Origin: DAIOEK01 sp963708715
GTDB taxonomy: Bacteria > Chloroflexota > Anaerolineae > Anaerolineales > Anaerolineaceae
NCBI GenBank assembly: GCA_963708715.1
Contig: CAVPSU010000002.1
Location: 434,001 to 498,000 of the forward strand
Reading direction: 5' to 3'
Length of the DNA: 64,000 nucleotides
Part shown: positions 19,040 to 27,240 of the stretch, one piece after another
How positions within the stretch are numbered: position 1 is the first letter of the stretch
Layout: every line of letters begins with the position of its first letter
The notes under the pieces: generated by a model
What the model was told of the DNA's origin: nothing
The model's input: only the letters and a program-made list of their open reading frames with translations
Databases searched by the model: none
Program-made: the position numbers and the translations under genes

Positions 19040-19921
19040 TTAAGTTCCGTGGACAGTTCCAGATGTTACTCCACGGGTGAATTGCCTTTGGAAGATCAAA
19101 TACACGAGAATTGTGGGCAAAGAGACAATCGTCGCCCCGGCTGAAATGAATGGTACATTGGATGAATATCTTCCCTGGAAGAAAGCCAACCCAAGTGGGA
19201 GGGTTCTTATGCTGTCTGAAGATGTATTCACCAGGGCGATCAGGAAATCATTCCAGGTCCAGATGAAGAATAGAACACACATCGTCGAGATTGCCACCCA
19301 GGCATTCGGAACCAACACCCGCCACAGCACGAGCCAGGAATTTGCGCCATCTACTTTTGCCGCATCGATTAAATCCCGCGGCAACGATGCAAAAAATCCT
19401 CGCATCCAGAAGGATCCAAAACAGACGCTCATCGCAATCTGCGGCAGGATCATAGCCAGGTAGGTATCATTCAATCCCATATCCACCAGCAGGTAATAGA
19501 GCGGGATTATATAGGCTTCCTGGGGAACCATGATACCTAACAGGAACAGCCCAAAGAGAATTTTACTCAGATCGAATTTCATCAATGCAAATGCATATCC
19601 TGCCATGGTTGAGAGGATGGTGGAGATCACTACCACAGGAATGGCAACGATTAAACTATTTCGGAAATACCAGTCGAAGTGGGCTTGTTTCCAGGCACTT
19701 AGATAATTCTCAAACCTAAACTCGGCTGGGAGTGTAAAAGCGCCTTGAATCAATTCAGCCGACGTTTTGAAACCAGCCATGGCGATCGATAAAAACGGAA
19801 CAACCGTTGAAAGAAGGAAAAGGATTAGGACGAGATAGATCACTGAATTTCCAAGTAGCATCAGTAGTTGAGGAGTAGGGGATGATCTCTCATGACCGGA
19901 ATTCGTGTTTTTGGTTGTCAT
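19040..19921 (-). CDS. sugar ABC transporter permease (MalG type)
   Basis: The 293-residue protein has six membrane segments and the binding-protein-dependent permease EAA loop near residue 190 (LPRDLIDAAKVDGANSWLVLWRVL, of which the core EAA-like part is DAAKVDGA). MalG-type permeases pair with a MalF-type partner and an ATPase to import oligosaccharides. The ATPase is not encoded in this operon, so a shared MsmK-type ATPase elsewhere is implied. It lies one base after the MalF-type gene. Confidence 0.9.
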   Translation of the reverse strand: MTTKNTNSGHERSSPTPQLLMLLGNSVIYLVLILFLLSTVVPFLSIAMAGFKTSAELIQGAFTLPAEFRFENYLSAWKQAHFDWYFRNSLIVAIPVVVISTILSTMAGYAFALMKFDLSKILFGLFLLGIMVPQEAYIIPLYYLLVDMGLNDTYLAMILPQIAMSVCFGSFWMRGFFASLPRDLIDAAKVDGANSWLVLWRVLVPNAWVAISTMCVLFFIWTWNDFLIALVNTSSDSIRTLPLGLAFFQGRYSSNVPFISAGATIVSLPTILVYLIFQRQFTRGVTSGTVHGT

Positions 19922-19922
19922 C

Positions 19923-20831
19923 TTATCCTCCTTCCTCTCTCGTGCGAGATCGGTTTATTAGGAAATACGAGATGATCAGGATAAGTATTGATTGGATGAC
20001 GGCAATCGCTGCCGCGTACCCAACCCGGTTGATCTGAAAGGCGTTCGTATACAACCACAGGCTGGTGACGATCGTCTCAGAACCGGGTCCCCCACGCGTT
20101 GTAACAAATATCAGGTCAAAAATTCGCAGCGCTGCGATGAAGGTTGTAACTAGAGCGACAGATATCTCAGCCTGGATTCCTGGAATGGTTACATTGAGCA
20201 ATTGCTGCCAATCATTGGCACCATCCACCTTGGCTGCGTCGTACAAGGATTCATCGATCCGCTGCACCCCCGCCATAAAGAGGGTTAGACAATATCCATA
20301 TTGGACCCAGGTTGCGATGATCCCTACAGCAGGAAGCGCCAGTGAGAAATCTCCCAGCCAGGGACGAGTAAGCGCTTCCAGCCCAATGCCTTTCAATATC
20401 GCATTAAGTGGTCCAAAGACAGGATTATAGATCCACCTCCAAACGACACCCACAACAACCATTGGCATCACATAACTCAGAAAGAAACTGACCCTGAAAA
20501 CATTCCTTCCCCAAAGCCCGCGCCGGGAAAGCAAGGCTGTTAAAACAAGGGCGATACCGATGGGAAGAAGAGTAAAGAAGAATATGAATTTAAGGTTGTT
20601 TAATAAACCGGTGAGGAAAACCTGATCCTGGAATAATTCCTTATAATTGGCCAATCCGATGAATTTTTCCGCACTAAAGCCTGTCCAATCAAAAAAACTT
20701 ACCCGGAACGTATTAATAATTGGAATCAGAATAAATACAGCATAGAAAGCGAACGCAGGAAGAACATACAGGTAAGGTGTAACCTGTAAACGCTTTTGTG
20801 GACTTTTTCCAAGCGTAGTATGTGGGATCAT
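19923..20831 (-). CDS. sugar ABC transporter permease (MalF type)
   Basis: With the ATG ending at 20831 the protein has 302 residues, six membrane segments and an EAA loop (SLYDAAKVDGANDWQQL). A longer form from TTG at 20897 would code through a perfect 15-bp hairpin (20857-20892) and has no hydrophobic or family-like content, so I prefer the ATG, although its ribosome-binding site is weak. It partners with the MalG-type permease and the solute-binding protein encoded immediately upstream. Confidence 0.88.
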   Translation of the reverse strand: MIPHTTLGKSPQKRLQVTPYLYVLPAFAFYAVFILIPIINTFRVSFFDWTGFSAEKFIGLANYKELFQDQVFLTGLLNNLKFIFFFTLLPIGIALVLTALLSRRGLWGRNVFRVSFFLSYVMPMVVVGVVWRWIYNPVFGPLNAILKGIGLEALTRPWLGDFSLALPAVGIIATWVQYGYCLTLFMAGVQRIDESLYDAAKVDGANDWQQLLNVTIPGIQAEISVALVTTFIAALRIFDLIFVTTRGGPGSETIVTSLWLYTNAFQINRVGYAAAIAVIQSILILIISYFLINRSRTREEGG

Positions 20832-20856
20832 TTGGTTTGTTTTCCGAGTTGAAAGT

Positions 20857-20892
20857 AGACGAGCAAACTCACGGTAATGAGTTTGCTCGTCT
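20857..20892 (-). other. intercistronic hairpin between binding protein and permease genes
   Basis: Arms AGACGAGCAAACTCA and TGAGTTTGCTCGTCT (plus-strand reading) pair perfectly over 15 bp around a 6-base loop. It begins 13 bases after the binding-protein stop and has no T tract. Such structures usually protect the upstream mRNA from 3' exonucleases, raising binding protein over permease. Confidence 0.75.
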
Positions 20893-20904
20893 GACAAATG
20901 GGAC

Positions 20905-22311
20905 TTACTTGATACCCTTTGCTTCTAAATTCTTTACATAATCTGCATTGACTTTGGCAATGAACTCTTCCGGAGTGACTTTTCCACCCATGAGTTCCTG
21001 CAATGAGCCGGTGATGGTGTCATACATGGTGGGTGTAACCCAATCCATGTAATACCCAACCGCGTTGTTTTTATTCAGCGAAACCCAACCATTGACAATG
21101 TCCTTTAGCAGACCATCGGGTAAGCTGCTTGCATCGGCCGGATACACTGGAAGAAAACCAGCGGCTAACATCGCCTGGGCAGTCCGATCAGAATAGAGAT
21201 AGTTGATATATTCGGAAGCCAGATCGGCATTCTTGGACTTGGCACTGATCCCAAAGGCGAATCCGGTACCGCCGACAGTCAGTTTGTAACCGTCTTTTTC
21301 TTCCGGAGGAAGAACGAAGAAACCGATGTTGGCAATGTGCGGACTGGCTGCCAGGTCACCACTCAACCAGGAACCGGTGAGGAGCATGGCGCCTTGTCCA
21401 GCTGAGAAGAGCTGCCAGGAATCGTCATAACCGACACCTGAGAAATCTTTCATGAACACACCGCTATCCGCCCATTTCTTCATTGTTACAGCCGCATTCA
21501 AGTTCTCCGGAGTTTCAAAAGTCACCTTGCCGGTGTTGAACATGAATTCATCGTACCATTCGCGGCTTCCCTGCATCACATTCTGCAGTTCGCTGAATGT
21601 GTGGATCGCTGGCCAGCCATCCAGGTTACCGAAGATGATGGGTGTTTCATTATTGGTCTTGAGGGTTTCGAGCGCTGCTTCAAACTCAGCAAAGGTGGTC
21701 GGTACGGCAATATTGTATTTCTGGAAGATATCCTTCCGATAATATACACCTATCAATTCAGCCTGCAGGGGGATGCCATAGAAATCACCCTCGCCCATCT
21801 TGCTGCCGTCTTTCGACCAGCTATTTAAACGGACAAGGCTCTGTGGGAATTTCTCAAACCAGCCAAATTTTTCTGCGTATGCATTCATGGGAACTAACAA
21901 ACCGGCTTTGACAAAGGCACCCATATCCGATTCACCCTGGTTGATCATTGCCACATCTGGGCTTTCGTCGCTTTTCAAAGCGAGGGCTTCAGTTGCTTTG
22001 AGGTCATCCATGGTTTTCGCTTCGCGAACGATTTTCACGTTTGGATGATCCGCCTCAAACCGGGCAACCAATTCGTCCATAATTTCCATCTCGGCTGGGC
22101 GGGTAAAATTATCCCAAACTTTTAGTGTTGTGACCTCGGCAGGAGCTGCTGGGGCAGCAGGAGCAGCGGGAGCAGCGGGAGCTGCAGGTGCCGCTGGCGC
22201 AACAGGTTCAGCAGGAGCGGCAGGTTCGACCGGCGCCGCGGGAGTGCAGCTAACGGCACCAACTACCAAAACAACCAAAGTGACCAGATAAAACCATTTT
22301 TTTATGTTCAT
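20905..22311 (-). CDS. sugar ABC transporter solute-binding lipoprotein
   Basis: This 468-residue type 1 extracellular solute-binding protein begins with a lipoprotein signal ending in VVGAVSC, with the lipidated Cys at residue 22. A low-complexity Ala/Pro/Glu tether (about residues 24-60) follows, then the mature domain from TLKVWDNF. It includes the GxWLSGDL-type hinge and a C-terminal helix bundle typical of carbohydrate-binding family members. It captures an oligosaccharide outside the membrane for the two permeases encoded downstream. Confidence 0.92.
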   Translation of the reverse strand: MNIKKWFYLVTLVVLVVGAVSCTPAAPVEPAAPAEPVAPAAPAAPAAPAAPAAPAAPAEVTTLKVWDNFTRPAEMEIMDELVARFEADHPNVKIVREAKTMDDLKATEALALKSDESPDVAMINQGESDMGAFVKAGLLVPMNAYAEKFGWFEKFPQSLVRLNSWSKDGSKMGEGDFYGIPLQAELIGVYYRKDIFQKYNIAVPTTFAEFEAALETLKTNNETPIIFGNLDGWPAIHTFSELQNVMQGSREWYDEFMFNTGKVTFETPENLNAAVTMKKWADSGVFMKDFSGVGYDDSWQLFSAGQGAMLLTGSWLSGDLAASPHIANIGFFVLPPEEKDGYKLTVGGTGFAFGISAKSKNADLASEYINYLYSDRTAQAMLAAGFLPVYPADASSLPDGLLKDIVNGWVSLNKNNAVGYYMDWVTPTMYDTITGSLQELMGGKVTPEEFIAKVNADYVKNLEAKGIK

Positions 22312-22407
22312 TCTCGTTTCCTCTCCATTTTTAACGTAGTAGACTTCAAACCCAAAAAATATTGACTACTAACCACCTCCTTTACACTGTATCGATTGAA
22401 GACAAAC

Positions 22408-23145
22408 CTATTTACTCGTTTGGAATATTTGACCCTCATCGTAACGGACGCAATAAATATCGCCTCTTGATTGGTTCACACTGTATTCGATGATCTCACC
22501 TGATTCAAGAAAAGTCACCTGCTCTCGGAGGAGGAGCGCAACCGGTTCTTTCAATTCCAATAGACGAACCGCTTCTTCATCTGGCAGGATGGCAGAGACC
22601 GTATTTCTGCTTCCCACCAATCGCAAACCGTATTCCAGTTTTAATGTCTCAAATAATGATTTTTCAGCCAAGCCTTTGTCCAAAATGCCCAGGCAAAGAT
22701 AATGAGGCACATACACCTTATATAATGAGAAAGGCTTGCCATCAGCGTATCTCAATCGGCGCAGGTAAACGACCTTGGATCCTGGTTCGATGTGGAGAAT
22801 ATGGGCGATGACTGTAGGCGCGGAAATCAGCATTGCTTCCAGAGTTTTAGTTAATGGCACCATTCCCAACCTGGCCAACTGGCTTTCAAATCCTTCGAGG
22901 GAACCATATTCAGATTCTTTTTTTCCAGTATTTACATAGATCCCTTTCCCAGGGATCGAACGAATTACACCCAACCTAAGTAATTCATCGAGAGCTTTTC
23001 GCATGGTCATCAGACTGGCATGGTATTGCTCACAGAGCTCACGTTGAGTTGGGAGCTGTTGACCGGGTTGATAATCTCCTCGTTCAATGGATTGAACAAG
23101 TGATTCTATGATCTGAGAGTAAATAGGCCGGGGAGATGTTGTCAT
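22408..23145 (-). CDS. GntR-family (HutC type) transcription repressor
   Basis: The 245-residue protein has an N-terminal winged helix (YSQIIESLVQSIERGDYQPG, then LPTQRELCEQYHAS) and a C-terminal UTRA ligand domain starting near residue 85, which puts it in the HutC subfamily. It lies upstream of the sugar operon on the same strand and likely represses it when the inducing sugar or sugar phosphate is absent. A 36-bp palindrome just upstream of its ATG is a probable autoregulatory operator. Confidence 0.9.
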   Translation of the reverse strand: MTTSPRPIYSQIIESLVQSIERGDYQPGQQLPTQRELCEQYHASLMTMRKALDELLRLGVIRSIPGKGIYVNTGKKESEYGSLEGFESQLARLGMVPLTKTLEAMLISAPTVIAHILHIEPGSKVVYLRRLRYADGKPFSLYKVYVPHYLCLGILDKGLAEKSLFETLKLEYGLRLVGSRNTVSAILPDEEAVRLLELKEPVALLLREQVTFLESGEIIEYSVNQSRGDIYCVRYDEGQIFQTSK

Positions 23146-23161
23146 GTATAGTCAAAAATAA

Positions 23162-23197
23162 CTGATATATACTTGTCTATAGACTAGTATATATCAG
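23162..23197. promoter_or_regulatory. 36-bp palindromic operator upstream of the GntR gene
   Basis: Two 18-base half sites starting CTGATATATACT are inverted around a central TATA and differ at one symmetric position pair. The core GTCTATAGAC matches the GT-N-TA...TA-N-AC style of HutC-type GntR operators. It lies 17 bases from the repressor start codon. Confidence 0.75.
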
Positions 23198-23254
23198 CTC
23201 GGAGGACGAGTCAATTATCGAAATGGCGGACTTTTGAGGTTTGCCAAATATTAT

Positions 23255-24757
23255 CTATGTTGCCCTACTATGGAGGGAACTGAAGTCGTGCAATATTGCC
23301 GTCATGTCCTGTACCGAGCCCACATACGCGACAATCACATTTTTCTGATCCTTAATGCTATCCATAATGATCAGTACTTCTCTCTCTTCCCCATCCGCTC
23401 TCACTATTTTATTCCTGGTTGTGATCGTCCCTTCTTCTCCACGATTCTCAACCATAGTCTGTTGTCCATCTACTTCTACACCACTAATCGAATTTAATGG
23501 CGGAAGTACATTTGAAGGCGGATCAGTCTGGGGTTCCAATCCGAAAATGTGAAAGAGTTCTTTAGACCAGGTTATTTGTCTGGTTGACACATCATAATAA
23601 AAATGACCAATGTGGGATAAAGATTGGGCATATTCAAGTAACCACTCATTTTTCTCGATGTCTGCCTGAATTTTGATCCGATCTGTTATATCCCTAAAAA
23701 CAGCCAGAATATTCTGGTTATCATTCCAGACGATTCTACTCAATGTGGCTTCAACGGTCATCCGGACTTTATCATCCGGACGGATACTGATCCATTCGAT
23801 CATCAAATTTTTACCCGCAAGTACCTGGCACCAGATATCTTCCAGTACATATCGCTGCTCACTATCCGGCGCGCTGATATCCATGATTGTCATTCCAGTA
23901 AGCTGATCCAGGGTGAGGTGGTACATCTGCAGAGTTGAGACATTCGCTGCAATGATCTTTCCAACTTGATCATGAACCAAAATGGCATCATGTGTAGAAT
24001 TAAACACTGTGGAAAGATTTTGCTCTGCTTTCTTTTGTTTCAGAATCGAATCACTGTAATCTTTGATTCGATTAACGGACTGTACTGTTAGAATTGAGAG
24101 CAGACCCAATAACAAGACCGAGATCACGCCCAGGATTACTAATTGGGATTGCTGCTGGCGGTAGGATTGGGAAGGATAAATTCCTGCACCAATATAAGCA
24201 TTGATCTCCGGTAATCCCACCACGTATGATATTTTCTGTTCAGCTTTTGTAGAATTTGGCGGCGGAAAGTAATAATCGACAAAACCACCGGATGGATATA
24301 ATTCAGCCGATTTAATAAGCGATTGGATAATATATTTTCCATAAATATCTGTCAAATTTATCTGATTACTTCCTTCAAGTTCCGGAGAAAAGGGTTGCAC
24401 GAGCATTATTCCGTCATAGGTGCTCATAAAAATATAATTGGCACCATACGAATCTTGATATACCATGCGCCGTATTATTGCCCGGGATTCCATTTGACCT
24501 TGCTCGACCGTAATGGAGCCATCTTTAACCCTGGCGAGAATCGGGTCTATTGATGTTTTCGCGATGGTTACAAGTTGGATAAGGGCGGTTTTCGTTTGTA
24601 ACTCTTCGGTTTGAATTATTTGCCTTGTCAGTAAATAAAACACAGCCAGAATTCCGATTGCGATAAGGGAAGCAACCACAATGATCTGCAGGATCGCTTT
24701 ACGATAAATTGTTTGAGTATCGGCAATGGTTCGGCTGGAAGGTTTTTGTGGGATCAT
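23255..24757 (-). CDS. membrane Cache-PAS-PAS sensor without an output domain
   Basis: The 500-residue protein has a first membrane segment at about residues 26-48, an extracytoplasmic single-Cache-like domain to about 205 (with GANYIFMSTYDGIMLVQPF and the YVVGLPEINAYIGAGIY end), and a second membrane segment at about 207-228. Two cytoplasmic PAS domains follow at roughly 245-360 and 375-490. It then stops. No histidine kinase, GGDEF, EAL or methyl-accepting segment follows, in this frame or the next 55 bases. It may signal through a partner or be a 3'-truncated kinase or cyclase. Confidence 0.8.
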   Translation of the reverse strand: MIPQKPSSRTIADTQTIYRKAILQIIVVASLIAIGILAVFYLLTRQIIQTEELQTKTALIQLVTIAKTSIDPILARVKDGSITVEQGQMESRAIIRRMVYQDSYGANYIFMSTYDGIMLVQPFSPELEGSNQINLTDIYGKYIIQSLIKSAELYPSGGFVDYYFPPPNSTKAEQKISYVVGLPEINAYIGAGIYPSQSYRQQQSQLVILGVISVLLLGLLSILTVQSVNRIKDYSDSILKQKKAEQNLSTVFNSTHDAILVHDQVGKIIAANVSTLQMYHLTLDQLTGMTIMDISAPDSEQRYVLEDIWCQVLAGKNLMIEWISIRPDDKVRMTVEATLSRIVWNDNQNILAVFRDITDRIKIQADIEKNEWLLEYAQSLSHIGHFYYDVSTRQITWSKELFHIFGLEPQTDPPSNVLPPLNSISGVEVDGQQTMVENRGEEGTITTRNKIVRADGEEREVLIIMDSIKDQKNVIVAYVGSVQDMTAILHDFSSLHSRAT

Positions 24758-25002
24758 AATTGGTTTGTAAAATAAAGATCCATTAATAACCTACTCCATA
24801 CTGAAGCGAAATAATCAATTCTATTTGTAATATTGTATACGGCAATACCTGAAGTGTCTATTAAAATTACCCAAAAACCAGGATCAATATTTGCTGTTGT
24901 CGAGAAGTCCGCCGGATAATTCTTGAGGCTTGGATATATACTAAAGCTGATTGAATGATGGATTTCTACCTGGAAATTAGTATTGGTCATGACCCAATCC
25001 AC
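24754..25002 (-). CDS. possible small ORF overlapping the sensor start
   Basis: This 82-codon ORF ends in a 4-base overlap with the start of the sensor gene, the arrangement of coupled genes. The second half (DPGFWVILIDTSGIAVYNIT) faintly resembles the strand pattern of extracytoplasmic sensor domains, but there is no membrane segment, and the ORF starts 30 bases from the divergent selenoprotein gene. It may be a remnant or chance ORF. Confidence 0.25.
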   Translation of the reverse strand: MDWVMTNTNFQVEIHHSISFSIYPSLKNYPADFSTTANIDPGFWVILIDTSGIAVYNITNRIDYFASVWSRLLMDLYFTNQL

Positions 25003-25031
25003 TAATTACACTGTAAACATAAGGATAAAAA

Positions 25032-25562
25032 ATGAAGGAAGATCCACATAATCGGATCGATGCGGACCGGATTAAAATCGCATTCGACAAAGGCTATGAG
25101 TTAAGAGAAAAAGCCGGTAGTCACGTTGTAACCCTCAGGGCAACGGCGAAATTGGTCGAGAATGCCTATCTGGAGGGGAGGACAGGACGATTTAACTTTG
25201 CCTGTGATGAACCGCCTGAGCGGGGAGGTGAAGACAAAGCGCCCAGTCCCTTGGAATATTTTTTGATCGGGGCTGCATTCTGACTTCTCTCCCAAATGGT
25301 GCAGTTTGCACCACTCTATCAAGTGGAATTATGGGATACAAGTATCGATTTGCGAGCCCAATTTGACGATTCAGAAAAATATAACTTACCTGGTCCGGGA
25401 GCAGCTTTTCAACAAGTTATCTATAAGGTCAAAGTGAGTAGTCCATCTCCCGAAGAGGCGATTAATTCCCTCATCCAGCATGCAGAACGTGGGTGCCATA
25501 CTGCTCAATCCCTGCGGGAACCTGTATCAGTGACCATTGAATCTGAGATCACACATCCCTGA
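25032..25562 (+). CDS. OsmC-family selenoprotein (Sec84 encoded by TGA 25281-25283)
   Basis: Read through the in-frame TGA, this is a 176-residue OsmC/Ohr-like protein. The segment before the stop ends PLEYFLIGAAF, exactly where family members have the reactive Cys, and the downstream frame continues with a normal OsmC C-terminal half including the second redox Cys, C155 (HAERGC). A bacterial SECIS hairpin follows the TGA at the correct distance. OsmC-family enzymes reduce organic hydroperoxides using a Cys pair; a Sec/Cys pair should act likewise and faster. The start has AAGGA nearby. It sits 64 bases upstream of the PfaD-like gene on the same strand. A simple nonsense mutation is the alternative, but the hairpin and the exact position argue against it. 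Confidence 0.88.
25297..25313 (+). promoter_or_regulatory. SECIS element of the OsmC selenoprotein
   Basis: A perfect 7-bp stem TGGTGCA/TGCACCA closes a GTT loop. The loop starts 20 bases after the TGA, and its first base is G, as bacterial SECIS elements require (G in the first two loop positions, about 16-37 bases from the UGA). SelB would bind it and deliver Sec-tRNA. Confidence 0.85.
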
Positions 25563-25626
25563 AAGACGCATCTAGTGGTTTCAAAGCGGGTTAACTATCA
25601 TATACTCAATAGGAGAGGTACTCGCA

Positions 25627-27240
25627 ATGAAGCCAGATCAATTGGATAACCTTGAAAAGATCCTTAGCCCGATCAATCCTGCCGAAACTGAAGGGCAGAC
25701 CATACAAAAGAGGTATACCTTATCTTCAGATGATCAATATCGAATTGCCTTAACTCCAACAAGCCATCCAGTTTGGATATTTAAACAGGATGATGGGATT
25801 ATCGCATCTGCCCAGTCGCCGTCCACTCAAGAGATCGTAGCTTATCTTCCTCCCCTAACCGTTAATACGGTAGGGGATCCAACCTTTAAAACGATGTATA
25901 ACACCCAATATTGTTATTATGCCGGGGCGATGGCCAATGCGATCTCATCAGAAGAAATGATCATCTCGCTGGGTCATGCGGGGTTGATGGGTTCTTTCGG
26001 CTCGGGCGGTCTGTTACCTGAACGAATCGAACAGGCAATTCAGAAGATCCAGTCAGATCTGGGATCGAAACCCTACGCTTTCAACCTGTTGAATAGTCCC
26101 AATGAGCCTGCGCTTGAACACAAGGCAGTGGAATTATTTATCCGATATCAAATACCAGTAGTCGAAGCTTCGGCATATATCGCCCTGACCCCAAATTTGG
26201 TTTGGTATCGGGTTTCCGGTTTGCATCGTCAACCGGATGGGACTATCCTCTCCGATCATCATGTGATCGGTAAAGTATCCCGCAAGGAAGTGGCCAAACA
26301 ATTCCTGGAGCCGGCTCCAGCAGATATCGTCCAGCGATTAGTAGAAGAAGGAAAAATCACCCGGGAGCAGGCGGACCTGTCGCAAGAAATAGCCATGGCA
26401 GATGACATCACCGTCGAGGCGGATTCTGGTGGACACACCGACAACAGACCATTGGTTTCCGTCTTTCCAGCCATCCTAAATCTTCGAGATGAAATTCAAG
26501 CGTTGAATCCATATCGCACACCTGTCCGAATTGGCGCTGCGGGTGGGATCGCTACGCCCGAATCTGCTCTGGCAGCATTCATGATGGGTGCTGCCTACAT
26601 AACAACCGGTTCGGTCAACCAGTCGTGCATCGAAAGCGGCACATCTGATCACACCCGCTCCCTCCTTGCACAGGCTGAAATGACCGATGTGACCATGGCG
26701 CCCGCGAGTGATATGTTCGAGATGGGTGTGAAAGTACAAGTATTAAAACGAGGAACCATGTTTGCCATGAGGGCACAGAAGCTGTATGAGCTATATTCCA
26801 GGTACGACTCGTTGGAAAGCATTCCTTTCGCCGAACGGGAAAAACAGGAAAAGACTGTTTTCAAGATGACATTTGAGGAAGTTTGGAATGCCTGTGAAGT
26901 ATTCTTCAGCCAACGGGATCCGCGCCAGATCGAACGCGCGAACCAGAATCCCAAAGATAAAATGGCGCTGGTGTTCCGTTGGTATCTTGGTTTATCCTCG
27001 CGCTGGTCGAATAAAGGCGAAGTCGGACGGGAGATGGACTACCAGATCTGGTGCGGTCCTGCCATGGGCGCATTCAATGATTGGGTGAAAGGATCAAGCC
27101 TGGAAATGGCTGCGAACCGAAAGGTTGTCGATGTTGCCAGGGAGATTTTGCAGGGAGCAGCTTATCTGTATCGAGTGCGATCTGTGGAAAATTCCGGAAT
27201 ATCCATCCCCGCGAAATTTCGACGCTATAAACCCAATTAA
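25627..27240 (+). CDS. pfaD: PfaD-family FMN-dependent trans enoyl reductase
   Basis: This 537-residue protein is of the PfaD type, a TIM-barrel FMN enoyl reductase that works in trans with PUFA synthases and some polyketide synthases. Visible hallmarks are GLMGSFGSGGL near 119-129, the SGGHTDNRP motif at 267-275, the phosphate-binding GAAGGIATPESALAAF region and a long C-terminal part ending RFRRYKPN. A ribosome-binding site (AGGAGAGG) precedes the ATG. It supplies the enoyl-reduction step missing from the neighbouring megasynthase. It overlaps the convergent phosphopantetheinyl transferase gene by 4 bases. Confidence 0.93.
   Translation: MKPDQLDNLEKILSPINPAETEGQTIQKRYTLSSDDQYRIALTPTSHPVWIFKQDDGIIASAQSPSTQEIVAYLPPLTVNTVGDPTFKTMYNTQYCYYAGAMANAISSEEMIISLGHAGLMGSFGSGGLLPERIEQAIQKIQSDLGSKPYAFNLLNSPNEPALEHKAVELFIRYQIPVVEASAYIALTPNLVWYRVSGLHRQPDGTILSDHHVIGKVSRKEVAKQFLEPAPADIVQRLVEEGKITREQADLSQEIAMADDITVEADSGGHTDNRPLVSVFPAILNLRDEIQALNPYRTPVRIGAAGGIATPESALAAFMMGAAYITTGSVNQSCIESGTSDHTRSLLAQAEMTDVTMAPASDMFEMGVKVQVLKRGTMFAMRAQKLYELYSRYDSLESIPFAEREKQEKTVFKMTFEEVWNACEVFFSQRDPRQIERANQNPKDKMALVFRWYLGLSSRWSNKGEVGREMDYQIWCGPAMGAFNDWVKGSSLEMAANRKVVDVAREILQGAAYLYRVRSVENSGISIPAKFRRYKPN

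Noticed and set aside
20832..20897. TTG start for the MalF-type permease
   Set aside because: Those codons cross a perfect 15-bp hairpin and encode no recognisable permease sequence.
25032..25283. OsmC gene as a pseudogene with a premature stop and a second small ORF from 25296
   Set aside because: The stop is TGA at the catalytic Cys position and is followed by a fitting SECIS hairpin; both halves are otherwise intact in the same frame.
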